Notes: a model not told the origin generated them from the sequence alone. Counted from the stretch's first letter, positions 18,813 through 26,716 are shown. The stretch is 64,000 nucleotides of DNA from Bacillus tequilensis KCTC 13622 (GCF_000507145.1 NZ_AYTO01000029.1:59903-123902); one strand, 5' to 3'. Numbers and translations are program-made.

Positions 18813-20249
18813 TCACTCTGATTGTGATTTTGTCTGCAACTTAGCTAATTCGTTTCGAGTCAGTTCTTCTAAGTTACCGCCTTTTGTTCGGTAAATCTCC
18901 ATAGCGTTCTTGGCCGCTAATTCTCGCATTCTTGTTTTAGAGAGAATCTCGGTCTGATCGTTATTTTCTTGAAGTTCGACAGAGGTTACTCTAGCTTCTT
19001 CAACAGAACCTGGGAATTCCGATTGAAAAGCTGTAAGTTCTTCTTTTAGCTCATCGACACTTAAAGTTTCAGCGTATTTTTGGTAACGGTCTTTATTAAA
19101 CGCATTCCCTCGTGCCTTAACTCCAGCCTCAACTACAGAATCAATCAAATCTTTAGTGAATTTATCTGCTAATTCAGATTTAGCCGTTAGTTCGACATTC
19201 GTCTGCTCAGTTGCGCTCAATTTTTCTTCTAAAGCCTCAACTTTATCTTCAAATTTAGTGAGTTTGCCCTCAGCCTCTGACAGCTTCACCGATAAATCCT
19301 CTTTTTCACTTACAACTTTGTTGTACTCAGCCAGTGAGACAACATCTTTTGACTCGTCCGCCACCGATAATGATTGGTTATTAGTAGGCATTTCTTCACT
19401 TCCTTTCAGGTAGTTAATATCCTTACGTTCGGAAGTCGTAGTAAACAACTCCATATTTCCTTTTGACATCCTACACAATATCTGTGAATGTAAAGGGACT
19501 GTCTTAATGTCATCTACATTATAGAAAGTAGTTTCATCTTCTTTAACAGACCCTTGTAATCTTTCTGAAAATGTTTGACCCTCCGCAGCAAATTGGCCGT
19601 GTGTGATTATCGCTCTATTGACTGCACCTGCATAAACTAGGGAATTCTCTAAACCTTCACCTTTGTTGGCTACAATGTCACAGCGGCGTTGCTCAACTTC
19701 CTCCCCCACCTGAACATCGTAAGTTCGTCCAGGCAAATGAGAACATTTTTCGTAATCACGTATGTCATGGTTACAAATTGAACATTTAGGCTCTGTCATA
19801 GCAAAACCTATCGAGGTATCGAAGGTATGGCCCACATCTATGTGGTTAACTATATCTTGAGTAGTCATTCCATTGATCTCTGTTCGCAAAGGTACTTTAT
19901 TTCCTTCTCCGTCTTTCACATGAGTCACTATGTAATGATCGACATACATAGTCTCTACTGGTTCCCCATTAACATGATCAACCGTCACCTCAGCGTCAAA
20001 AGTACGTCCGAAAGGTAACCTACCGTTATCATGAGAAGCCAGCAAACCCACACCGGCCTTATAATCCTTCTTTAGGGAGTTGAGCATATTACCATTCATG
20101 ATAATACTATACTCTCCGAACCATCCGAAGCGCTGTACAGGTAACGTGTCAGCGGACAGACTGCGGAAAACATATACTTGGTCTTCATCTAAAGCAGAAT
20201 GAGAAAGTTTATTAATTTTCCTCAACTGCTCTTTTGTTGGCATTGGCAT
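18813..20249 (-). CDS. Prohead protease fused to scaffold (XkdF-like)
   Basis: 478 residues, ATG behind GGAGGTG. Residues ~30-280 resemble the XkdF-like prohead protease family: ASHDNGRLPFGRTFDAEV, DVGHTFDTSIGF and NSLVYAGAVNRAII contain candidate catalytic His and Ser. A Cys/His cluster (CSICNHDIRDYEKCSHLPG, residues ~155-175) looks like a zinc site inserted in the protease. The C-terminal ~180 residues are a long coiled coil (KLSEAEGKLTKFEDKVEAL) that would serve as internal scaffold. So one gene supplies both functions. Confidence 0.8.
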   Translation of the reverse strand: MPMPTKEQLRKINKLSHSALDEDQVYVFRSLSADTLPVQRFGWFGEYSIIMNGNMLNSLKKDYKAGVGLLASHDNGRLPFGRTFDAEVTVDHVNGEPVETMYVDHYIVTHVKDGEGNKVPLRTEINGMTTQDIVNHIDVGHTFDTSIGFAMTEPKCSICNHDIRDYEKCSHLPGRTYDVQVGEEVEQRRCDIVANKGEGLENSLVYAGAVNRAIITHGQFAAEGQTFSERLQGSVKEDETTFYNVDDIKTVPLHSQILCRMSKGNMELFTTTSERKDINYLKGSEEMPTNNQSLSVADESKDVVSLAEYNKVVSEKEDLSVKLSEAEGKLTKFEDKVEALEEKLSATEQTNVELTAKSELADKFTKDLIDSVVEAGVKARGNAFNKDRYQKYAETLSVDELKEELTAFQSEFPGSVEEARVTSVELQENNDQTEILSKTRMRELAAKNAMEIYRTKGGNLEELTRNELAKLQTKSQSE

Positions 20250-20286
20250 TTTAACACCTCCTGGTATTTGTCACCGACCTGACAGA

Positions 20287-20316
20287 ATTATAAGGAATAA
20301 ATAAAACACTTCTAAC
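20287..20316 (-). promoter_or_regulatory. Late-type promoter L5
   Basis: Minus strand GTTAGA (20311-20316), 18 bases, TATAAT (20287-20292); about 40 bases before the protease start. The best copy: GTTAGA-N18 is also the spacing of SPO1 late promoters. Confidence 0.65.
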
Positions 20317-20327
20317 AACTGTGCGTA

Positions 20328-21788
20328 CTAGTCGCTAGAAGTGTTGTCACCGCTCTGCGGATCATTTGGTTGCCGCTCATCAGGAGATCCTTTAGGTTCC
20401 GATGTAGTGACCCCCAGCATTTCTTTATCAGGATCTGACGCAGCCTTAGTGCCGGTCACTTCAATACTGGCCTCGTCTTGAGTTACCCATCCGTTATCCC
20501 GTTTTTTCTGTGCGTTTTGAATCGCTATCTGTTCGAAATTAACCTTCTCCAGCTCTGTGCGGATCTCTGTGTCATTAAACTCAAAGAATACAAATCCCTG
20601 CATTCCGTGGATGTTAATAAGCTTTGTCAAAGCACGAGATAGAATAGATTCAATCATAAATTGAACTCGTTTTACTGACTTCATGAAGATTTTAATTTCA
20701 AGTTTAGCGTATTGCTCCGTCTGACCCTGGGATCGTCTACCCATCAACGTTGAATACTGCTTCAAGGCACCAAGGATTTGCGTATCAATGACAGCCATTA
20801 TTTTTTGAGGATCAAGCGTTGCGTTTGCCCCGTCTACCATATCAACTTCAACACTATCAAAATGAACGAATGCAGCGTCAGGGTCTAATTCTTGGTACAT
20901 GTTGATGATCAAGTCTAATTGCTCATTAAGCCACTGTTGCTTTTTCTTTTCGTTGTTACGGATCTGGATAGGCATTCGTTTTAATAAAACCTCTTCAACG
21001 ATTTTTATATCATATTTCCCGTAACCTTGATTATGGATGACCATTTTTATGTCTTCCATAACCTGCTGATGAAAAGCTAAAGTCTGTATCACTGATAGAA
21101 AGGGGGACGTTCCGTAAGGATCTACCTCAGATTCATCTAAACCTTCATGGAAAAAGGTAGGTATATCTAGCTTTACATTGTTTTGGTACGGAATAAGTCT
21201 GCCCTGTTCCACTTTGAAATCAATCGTGTCAGGGTCGACGTTGGCTAAAAACATCACATCTGTAAATTCACTGTCCATTACCATTTCCAAGGAGATTGCC
21301 CCTCGAACTAAAGCGGAATCAAACATTTGATCGATAAGCCTATCTAAGCTCCTAGACTTTTCAAAACCATCACTGCTGTAGAAATCCAGCTTTCTTATGA
21401 AATTATCAATTAGTTTTTGTCCTGATTCATGTTCCGATCTCCCGTCTAGCTTAGTTACCCTGGCAGTGTATCCTGAGTTACCTATAATTTTAAAGTTCCA
21501 AATCGCTTGGGATACGTCAGGGTGATTGTGCTTTAAAATAGACAAAAGACGCTTGGGGGAGTATCTTGTAAAAACGCTCTCGCTTAACTTCGTGTACTTA
21601 CCGTACCTGTACACGCTCCCCTCATCTAGAGTTTCTGTCTTCCTGCTACCACCAAACGCCTTGTTTGGAGTAGGCCTCTCTGTAGTCGAACTCTCTTGAC
21701 TAGAACTATATAAATTAGACACAAAGGGAGCGGAAACTACAGTAGCAGCCTTCGAAAAGAAATTTCTTACTCTATTTAAAAATGACAA
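20328..21788 (-). CDS. Portal protein
   Basis: 486 residues, TTG start behind GGTGGAGAAG. N-terminal FLNRVRNFF helix, then SPKRLLSILKHNHPDVSQAIWNF and ISLEMVMDSEFTDVMFLANVDPDTIDF, typical portal clip/wing segments, with a Pro/Ser-rich tail. It sits immediately upstream of the protease and capsid genes, the standard order. It would form the dodecameric DNA gate of the head and dock the terminase. Confidence 0.8.
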   Translation of the reverse strand: MSFLNRVRNFFSKAATVVSAPFVSNLYSSSQESSTTERPTPNKAFGGSRKTETLDEGSVYRYGKYTKLSESVFTRYSPKRLLSILKHNHPDVSQAIWNFKIIGNSGYTARVTKLDGRSEHESGQKLIDNFIRKLDFYSSDGFEKSRSLDRLIDQMFDSALVRGAISLEMVMDSEFTDVMFLANVDPDTIDFKVEQGRLIPYQNNVKLDIPTFFHEGLDESEVDPYGTSPFLSVIQTLAFHQQVMEDIKMVIHNQGYGKYDIKIVEEVLLKRMPIQIRNNEKKKQQWLNEQLDLIINMYQELDPDAAFVHFDSVEVDMVDGANATLDPQKIMAVIDTQILGALKQYSTLMGRRSQGQTEQYAKLEIKIFMKSVKRVQFMIESILSRALTKLINIHGMQGFVFFEFNDTEIRTELEKVNFEQIAIQNAQKKRDNGWVTQDEASIEVTGTKAASDPDKEMLGVTTSEPKGSPDERQPNDPQSGDNTSSD

Positions 21789-21858
21789 ACTTCTCCACCA
21801 CCTTTCTTACAAATACCTAGAAGTTTAATACTAATCGGTAAACTACTTGGCAGAGTTC

Positions 21859-21887
21859 ATTATAAGGACGATGACGTACAAATTAAC
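21859..21887 (-). promoter_or_regulatory. Late-type promoter L6
   Basis: Minus strand GTTAAT (21882-21887), 17 bases, TATAAT (21859-21864); about 70 bases before the portal start. Confidence 0.6.
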
Positions 21888-21892
21888 AAGAC

Positions 21893-21948
21893 ACGTAAAA
21901 GAGACGAGCGAAGCGAAGTCTCGTTGGCGCAGCCAACACTTTTTACGT
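21893..21948. repeat. Three-way-junction inverted repeat
   Basis: Outer arms ACGTAAAA / TTTTACGT enclose two hairpins: GAGAC(901-905)/GTCTC(918-922) with loop GAGCGAAGCGAA, and GTTGGC(923-928)/GCCAAC(932-937) with loop GCA. No long U tract follows apart from the outer stem. Could be a DNA cruciform, protein-binding site or RNA element. Confidence 0.7.
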
Positions 21949-22067
21949 TTAACCTAGAAAGTCTGTAATATTGTTTATTTAGTATTTATATCTTTTTAAT
22001 TTTTTATATTTTATTTAATTAATATACTTCGGCCTCAAATTTTGGGTAACTGCAATTAAGTTAAGCT

Positions 22068-22157
22068 TAAAAAGTAGGTACCAAAAATGTTGTAATCAGC
22101 TACTGCTTTTAAATTAAAAAGTAGGTACCAAAAAATTTGTATTCAGTAACTGCTTTA
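22068..22157. repeat. Imperfect tandem direct repeat (2 x ~45 bp)
   Basis: TTAAAAAGTAGGTACCAAAAA is followed after some 10 bases by CAG(C/T)(T/A)ACTGCTTTAAA, and the whole unit is repeated once; a fragment (GTAACTGCAATTAAG) precedes it at 22046. Confidence 0.75.
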
Positions 22158-22175
22158 AACTTAAAATGTCTATTT

Positions 22176-22205
22176 CGCAACTTTTGCTATTTTGTAACGA
22201 TCATT
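22176..22205 (+). promoter_or_regulatory. Middle (ECF-type) promoter M1
   Basis: CGCAACT (22176-22182), 15 bases, CGATCATT (22198-22205); 28 bases before the start at 22233. The only copy with a 15-base spacer. Confidence 0.7.
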
Positions 22206-22232
22206 AATTAGGTAATTCGAGTAGAAGGAGCG

Positions 22233-22589
22233 ATGACTTTGAATTCGGAAAATTTAGAGGTATCTAAGGTTGGGGAATTTTTTTACGAAAGCGAGTGTGG
22301 AAAGGTCCGTTCTATAAGGGCAGTAGAGGTTGTCGACGGCTCCGTTTTATTCCTTGCCCACGATATTGCAAAACACGTACTTGGAGTCAGTAACCCATTC
22401 AGCTTAACTAGGTCTGTTGACGACAGGAGCAAAGTAGAATTAGTGCTTACTTTTACAGAGGGACAGAACCCACAAAGATATATCCTAGTGGATCTTGAAG
22501 GCTTGCGTTGTATGGTTTACAGGGCAAGAAGCAGTGAGGTCAACAGGCTAGATTTTATCAATTGGGTAAAGCAAAAGAGCGTAAATTAA
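22233..22589 (+). CDS. BRO-N domain protein
   Basis: 118 residues, ATG behind AAGGAGCG. KVRSIRAVEVVDGSVLFLAHDIAKHVLGVSNP followed by YILVDLEGLRCMVYRAR and VNRLDFINWVKQ matches the BRO-N fold, a DNA-binding domain common in phage antirepressor-type proteins. No C-terminal domain is attached, so this is a stand-alone BRO-N. It is a plus-strand gene inserted in the minus-strand late block, driven by middle promoter M1, and its stop overlaps that of the large terminase by 4 bases. Likely a regulator. VRSIRAVEVVDG is a segment of more than one match in such families. Confidence 0.7.
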   Translation: MTLNSENLEVSKVGEFFYESECGKVRSIRAVEVVDGSVLFLAHDIAKHVLGVSNPFSLTRSVDDRSKVELVLTFTEGQNPQRYILVDLEGLRCMVYRARSSEVNRLDFINWVKQKSVN

Positions 22590-24280
22590 TACGCTCTACT
22601 TGCTCCAGCTATTGCAGGCATTGAATAATTCGTGTCATCGGCCGGGTCATCAGTCGCACATAGATACACCGCTGTAGCCCGAGCGTCACATGTATCTTTT
22701 TCACGATCTTTTTCATGATCTATTTTCGTACCGTTTACTAGTAGGATGTGCTTTAGGTTATCATTAGGATTATCCATTTTATCCTTACCTTCTTCATCCA
22801 AATCAAGAAGTTCCAAGTGACCTGTGTAGGCGAGATTTTTCAGCTGGGTGTATATAGCCAGTTGGAACGGATTGGAGAACACCTTATCCTCAGCTTCAAC
22901 TCCAAACTCCATTAACTTTTGAACCATAGCTCCTGAGTTGAATTTGTCCATGAGTGCTTTTTTTACATATACGATCTCGCAAATGGCTTCAACAACGTCA
23001 ATAGTATTCTGTACATTTACAGGCAATTTGTTTACCGTGTCTGGTTTCCATTTAATCAGTAAATCCTCTACGGGTTTGTTTCTTGGTTTAAGGACAGACT
23101 CCCCACCCTCTATCACTTCATCGTAGATAGTTTCTGCATGGAAAAGGGAAAGTGTGTACATATCCTTATCTATACCGCCATCGAGACCTAAATAGTATGT
23201 TTTTGATTGGTCTAACTCCAGCGTTCCCTTAAACAGCTCTACATTGTATCCGACAAAATGACGTTCCTCACCATTATCTAATGTAGTTGTAAGAACAGTT
23301 TGTTCTAAGATACATGGATCTCCTTTACCGACTTTGACACAATCGTCAATTCGTTCAGGGTACTGGAAGAAGCCTCCCCGTTGTTTAGGAGGGATACATT
23401 CGTAACGCATTCTACTGCCTTCAGGATCTTTTTTATAATCCATCTCTAGGTCTTCTCGTTTAATGTTAGTGTTAATTTCCCAGGAAGCCCCACGTGATGA
23501 AATTACCTCTTCAAAATCATCGTCCTGTCCTTGGTCGTACTTATACATCATAAAATCTTCACTGGACCGAGGGAAAGAGATGAACATCAATAGTGCCCTT
23601 TTACCGTAACGTGACATGGCAGACGATCTAATAGTGTCATAACAGAACTCCGCTAGCTCCCATTCAAAATCACCCACTTCGTCAAAAATTCCAACGAGGG
23701 GGTTGAAACCTTCAAAAGAACCAGCTTCTGAGTGCCCTGAGAAAGCCCGTATTTCATTGTAAAATACGATTGTATCCTTTTTCTCTTGGTATTCGTTATA
23801 GGCTAAAGGTTTGCGGTCGACCTTCTTAAACCACTTACACGATTTGAGTCGAGCCTTGAGCTTAGTGAAGAATACATTCTCTGCTTGTTTGGCGTTCTTT
23901 GCGAGGTTGATTATATCGATTGGTTCCCCTTGTCCGAAACCAAAGTACGCTTGAGGATTATTCATACAGTTCAGTCTGTAAGGGATATAAGAGACAATCC
24001 CTGAGATGATAAAGTCTTTACCTGAGCCTTTGCCCCACATGGCTGCAATTTCTGTGACTTTCTTTAATTTGTCATTCTCCGGCAATTCGTCTTTAGCCAG
24101 TATCTTTTCCACGGTATGCAAGAGTTCAGTCTGCTTACCGTCGAACGGTTTTTCTCCTAGAAAATCTATAAAAAACTCTACGAGTCCTACTGGCTTTTCA
24201 CGCCATAGGCCCATAGAGTTGTTTTCAGACTCGGCCATTGCAATGACGTCATCGAAAAGACCGCTTAGAAAATCACTCAT
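22586..24280 (-). CDS. terL: Terminase large subunit
   Basis: 564 residues, ATG with GGGGAGG. The ATPase has a P-loop-like WGKGSGKDF near residue 75 and a Walker B LVGIFDEVGDFEW near 195. The nuclease part starts with YYLGLDGGIDKDMYTLSLF near 363 and includes KALMDKFNSGAMVQ. It pumps DNA into the prohead and cuts the concatemer. Its start overlaps the thymidine kinase stop (ATGA, 24277-24280), so the two are translationally coupled. Confidence 0.88.
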   Translation of the reverse strand: MSDFLSGLFDDVIAMAESENNSMGLWREKPVGLVEFFIDFLGEKPFDGKQTELLHTVEKILAKDELPENDKLKKVTEIAAMWGKGSGKDFIISGIVSYIPYRLNCMNNPQAYFGFGQGEPIDIINLAKNAKQAENVFFTKLKARLKSCKWFKKVDRKPLAYNEYQEKKDTIVFYNEIRAFSGHSEAGSFEGFNPLVGIFDEVGDFEWELAEFCYDTIRSSAMSRYGKRALLMFISFPRSSEDFMMYKYDQGQDDDFEEVISSRGASWEINTNIKREDLEMDYKKDPEGSRMRYECIPPKQRGGFFQYPERIDDCVKVGKGDPCILEQTVLTTTLDNGEERHFVGYNVELFKGTLELDQSKTYYLGLDGGIDKDMYTLSLFHAETIYDEVIEGGESVLKPRNKPVEDLLIKWKPDTVNKLPVNVQNTIDVVEAICEIVYVKKALMDKFNSGAMVQKLMEFGVEAEDKVFSNPFQLAIYTQLKNLAYTGHLELLDLDEEGKDKMDNPNDNLKHILLVNGTKIDHEKDREKDTCDARATAVYLCATDDPADDTNYSMPAIAGASRAY

Positions 24281-25047
24281 CTGCCACCTACCTCCCCTTC
24301 ATCTATAATCCCTAGATCAACAAGCAGATTGTCAGCCCCCTCTTCTGTAACTATGTCAGCTACGTCTTCGTAGGTGTAGCCCGCCTTTTCCAACCTACTT
24401 TTTTTAACTTGCAGTTCCATCGAAAACCCTGATTCTTCGTCAGCAATTTTAAAGGAATAAATAGGGTCATTAAAGTCCGTATCGCTACCTTTCTTACATC
24501 TGACATCCGATGAATAAAAGCAATCCATACAAACAGGTTCGTATACATCTAGATCACCTATTCTGATATCGGTAGTCTTGTCCTGACCTTTGTATCTAGA
24601 TATCCTAGCTGGTCTCCCACATCTTGTACATTTCCCTTTTAATTTAATGACTTCATCCGACTTAGCCATAACATCCCCAACTAACCCAAACGTAGTTCCC
24701 TCGGATGTAAGGTCCAATCCAAAGCAATAAACATCAATCCCCAATAGACAAATAGATACCAGGGAATGTACCAAGTCCGCTTGATCAAAGAATTGAATTT
24801 CATCTATGAGGATAGCTTGCTGCATGTCACCTCCATACTCAAAAATCTCTTCAATATTTTGTATTGGTTGGGCTGGTGCCATTTCTCCGTCCCTTGACTC
24901 AACACTAAAATTACCTGAACGGATGTCTTTAGTCGGTTTGAAAATTTTGACCTCCATCCCACTCTTTCTCAATCTCCTGTACAAATGAATCAATTTTTTT
25001 GTCTTTCCTGAACCCATTACACCTACGGTAGTTACTAGTTTTCCCGC
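24277..25047 (-). CDS. tdk: Thymidine kinase
   Basis: Start at ATG 25047 (MAGKLVTTVGVMGSGKT) with AAAGGAGG upstream; 256 residues, a little longer than the usual ~190-200. P-loop GVMGSGKT, Walker B DEIQFF, lasso-region zinc cysteines CTRCGRPA and CMDCF, and VYEPVC match type II thymidine kinases. It makes dTMP from thymidine and ATP. Unusually it lies between the small and large terminase genes, overlapping terL by 4 bases, so it should be made with late genes. The last ~40 residues are an extra C-terminal helical extension. Confidence 0.9.
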   Translation of the reverse strand, partial: AGKLVTTVGVMGSGKTKKLIHLYRRLRKSGMEVKIFKPTKDIRSGNFSVESRDGEMAPAQPIQNIEEIFEYGGDMQQAILIDEIQFFDQADLVHSLVSICLLGIDVYCFGLDLTSEGTTFGLVGDVMAKSDEVIKLKGKCTRCGRPARISRYKGQDKTTDIRIGDLDVYEPVCMDCFYSSDVRCKKGSDTDFNDPIYSFKIADEESGFSMELQVKKSRLEKAGYTYEDVADIVTEEGADNLLVDLGIIDEGEVGGR

Positions 25048-25051
25048 CATA

Positions 25052-25645
25052 CTATAATCCTCCTTTAAGCAATTCACTTACGATGTGGCTATTCTCACGT
25101 TTTCCTTTCATTTTAGCTATAAAAGAGGGGAGAGCGTCGGGAGAAACCTCTTTCAAAGTCTTGATCACTTCTACAAGAAATTCTCTAACTACCTCCATGT
25201 CATACACTTCTTTATGAATTCCCTCTATCTGCTTCAAGGTCTCTCTCAATTCACTTGAAAGGGCCTTATATCCTTTAGGGTCAGGGAGCATACCTTCTTC
25301 TAATGCCATCATCTCCGCAGAGTCGATCATAAAAGTCAACCTCGCAGCCATGTCTTTTAGCGTACCTAGCATGTCAAATTCAGCACTTTCCATAACCATT
25401 TTTCTCATATGTTGGCGATTAGCTAAAAGAATCTCTTTTCTTACCTCCGGGTAATTCTTTGCAAAATCTGAAACGTTTTGGACGGAGATGAGGTCGCTCT
25501 CAGGCACATCGCCAATAGTATTTAATTCTTCTGCAACAGCCTTATAACTCATTTTCGGAGTAACTGTTAGAAGGTTGATCGCATGGGTCACTAGACCATA
25601 CTTTTCAATTTTACTTTGCGCTCCACGTTTTCTTAGCTCTCCCAT
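25052..25645 (-). CDS. terS: Terminase small subunit (putative)
   Basis: 197 residues, ATG at 25645 overlapping the previous stop (TGATG). The N-terminus (YGLVTHAINLLTVTPKMSYKAVAEEL, VSDFAKNYPEVRKEI) looks like a helix-turn-helix DNA-binding unit; the rest is a long helical region that could form the oligomeric core. Position two genes before terL supports the small terminase call. No motif proves it. Confidence 0.6.
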   Translation of the reverse strand: MGELRKRGAQSKIEKYGLVTHAINLLTVTPKMSYKAVAEELNTIGDVPESDLISVQNVSDFAKNYPEVRKEILLANRQHMRKMVMESAEFDMLGTLKDMAARLTFMIDSAEMMALEEGMLPDPKGYKALSSELRETLKQIEGIHKEVYDMEVVREFLVEVIKTLKEVSPDALPSFIAKMKGKRENSHIVSELLKGGL

Positions 25646-25803
25646 CAATCCTCACCTTCTTCTTCCATAAGTTCTTCGACCAGCTTATCAAAAAGAGCAT
25701 TAACATTTCCTTTTGTATATTTTTCTGCAAGCTGTTCTACAAACTGTTTCTTTGTTGCAGTTGTTCGGATATAGAGTCTTTCATCCTTAGTTCCCACTGC
25801 CAC
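25645..25803 (-). CDS. Small hypothetical protein (52 aa)
   Basis: GTG start at 25803 after GGGGG, 52 residues: MAVGTKDERLYIRTTATKKQ at the N-terminus, then a helical, acidic C-terminus. The short strand LYIRTT followed by two helices resembles a ribbon-helix-helix DNA-binding protein. It is the first gene of the packaging operon (late promoter L7 lies 40 bases upstream) and its stop overlaps the terS start. Confidence 0.6.
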   Translation of the reverse strand: MAVGTKDERLYIRTTATKKQFVEQLAEKYTKGNVNALFDKLVEELMEEEGED

Positions 25804-25845
25804 CAAAACCCCCTATCTAGATTACTTTAATGATTATTCACAATC

Positions 25846-25874
25846 AATATAAGAAAATTGTGCGTCTTTTTAAC
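25846..25874 (-). promoter_or_regulatory. Late-type promoter L7
   Basis: Minus strand GTTAAA (25869-25874), 17 bases, TATATT (25846-25851). It drives the packaging operon and lies back to back with middle promoter M2. Confidence 0.6.
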
Positions 25875-25890
25875 TTTTGTACGTCACTGC

Positions 25891-25921
25891 CGCAACTTTG
25901 GCCAGGCATACATCGATAACT
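25891..25921 (+). promoter_or_regulatory. Middle (ECF-type) promoter M2
   Basis: CGCAACT (25891-25897), 16 bases, CGATAACT (25914-25921); 22 bases before the TTG start at 25943. Transcription from here would also enter the tRNA-like region. Confidence 0.75.
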
Positions 25922-25942
25922 AGGTTGTGGGAGGTGATTAGT

Positions 25943-26218
25943 TTGAACTTAGGGTTAGAGTTAGTGGTCTTGTTACTTATAGCATTGGCCGTTCGGGCTT
26001 TCCTTTTCGAAATTAAATTTCAATATACTCGGAATTTACTTCGTGAGAGTCATGAGTTATTTGAGATTTTCTTGGATTGCCCATTCTGTAACGGCTTTTG
26101 GACAGGGTTATTCGGATACCTGATCGTATTTGGTTTTGACTTAACACTTGTCCCATTTGCTATCCTTGTAGGTTCTTCGGCATATTACCTGAACCTTTTC
26201 ACAAAAAATCTGAAATAA
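25943..26218 (+). CDS. DUF1360-like membrane protein
   Basis: Start TTG 25943 behind GGGAGGTGATTAG; longer frames would run through promoter M2. 91 residues with an N-terminal membrane segment (LVVLLLIALAVRAFLF), a cytoplasmic linker, then LDCPFCNGFWTGLFGYLIVFGF: the CPxCxGFW motif before a membrane segment is the mark of DUF1360 proteins found in Firmicutes phages. Function unknown. Confidence 0.7.
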   Translation: MNLGLELVVLLLIALAVRAFLFEIKFQYTRNLLRESHELFEIFLDCPFCNGFWTGLFGYLIVFGFDLTLVPFAILVGSSAYYLNLFTKNLK

Positions 26219-26278
26219 TTGGGTAAAAGAAATGCAGGGTGGTATACCAATAAATACAACCTATCTAAAGGTTGTTAG

Positions 26279-26393
26279 TGGTGTTCACCCTTGACTAAGG
26301 CTCTGCTATCGCTTGCGGTTCGAATCCGTTAAAGTGCACGGGGTACGGCGATAGATATTCCCTCAGTCCTTCGGTTCGATTCCGAAAGCACCG
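26279..26393 (+). ncRNA. tRNA-like structure 1
   Basis: UGGUGUU (26279-26285) pairs over 7 positions with AGCACCG (26387-26393). A canonical T arm UUCGG-UUCGAUU-CCGAA (26370-26386) precedes the 3' strand. No D stem is visible. Instead GACUAAGG/CCUCAGUC (26293-26300 with 26361-26368, one mismatch) and CUAUCG/CGAUAG (26306-26311 with 26349-26354) form a long stem whose apex carries a second T-arm-like hairpin (CGG-UUCGAAU-CCG, 26316-26328) followed by UUAAAGUG. No CCA end. It resembles a tRNA-like domain (as in tmRNA) rather than a normal tRNA. Confidence 0.5.
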
Positions 26394-26472
26394 TTAACGG
26401 TTTATCTGAGGTGCCCTTGGAGGGGAGTCTGAGTGAGGGGTGTAACTCTCAAAAAGTTCTCCTATATTTTCG

Positions 26473-26510
26473 AGTGCACTAGGGGTTTACTCCTTTCACC
26501 CTAGTGCACT
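26473..26510 (+). ncRNA. Strong hairpin between the tRNA-like units
   Basis: AGTGCACTAGGG (26473-26484) pairs perfectly with CCCTAGTGCACT (26499-26510), 14-base loop. No U tract follows, so a structural or processing role is more likely than termination. Confidence 0.6.
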
Positions 26511-26517
26511 GTTTCCT

Positions 26518-26614
26518 GGTTAGTCAACGGTGTAAAGCAGGGGTGACGGTTCAATTCCGTTTAAAGTGTGGTTCGCTTCCCTGCCAAGTGGTTCGACTCC
26601 ACATCTAACCACCA
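26518..26614 (+). ncRNA. tRNA-like structure 2 with encoded CCA
   Basis: GGUUAGU (26518-26524) pairs with UCUAACC (26604-26610), six pairs and one U-U, then discriminator A and an encoded CCA (26612-26614). T arm GUGG-UUCGACU-CCAC (26588-26602). GCAGGG/CCCUGC (26537-26542 with 26579-26584) takes the place of the anticodon stem, but encloses 36 bases including another T-arm hairpin (GACGG-UUCAAUU-CCGUU, 26545-26561) and UUAAAGUG. The D region is only ~12 bases. Same plan as unit 1; no anticodon loop can be assigned. Could instead be a tRNA gene scrambled by recombination. Confidence 0.5.
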
Positions 26615-26660
26615 TTTCCCTTCTCAAGGGGCTGTCTGCCCCTCCTTTCAATAAACAAAG

Positions 26661-26714
26661 AAAATGCTCTATTACAGTGTTGCTCGCAGCTACTGTAATA
26701 GAGCATTTTTATTT
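26661..26714 (+). terminator. Strong terminator before nrdE
   Basis: AAATGCTCTATTACAGT pairs with ACTGTAATAGAGCATTT, followed by TTATTT; closes the transcript carrying the tRNA-like units. It could act in both directions. Confidence 0.8.
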
Positions 26715-26716
26715 AC

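Larger units (their letters stand above)
21789..22232. other. Divergent intergenic region with structure and repeats
   Basis: No gene in 444 bases. From left: late promoter L6 (minus), an inverted-repeat structure at 21893-21948 that folds as two hairpins closed by an outer stem, an AT-rich stretch, direct repeats of about 45 bases at 22068-22157, and the middle promoter at 22176-22205 (plus). Confidence 0.8.

Noticed and set aside
26235..26250. T-box-like AGGGTGGTA sequence
   Set aside because: Only the first bases match the T-box AGGGUGGNACCGCG; there is no specifier stem or following antiterminator, and no aminoacyl or amino-acid gene downstream.
26230..26620. tmRNA or ordinary tRNA genes
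   Set aside because: No tag reading frame or tmRNA 5' end; units lack D stems and usable anticodon loops, so ordinary tRNA calls are not supported.
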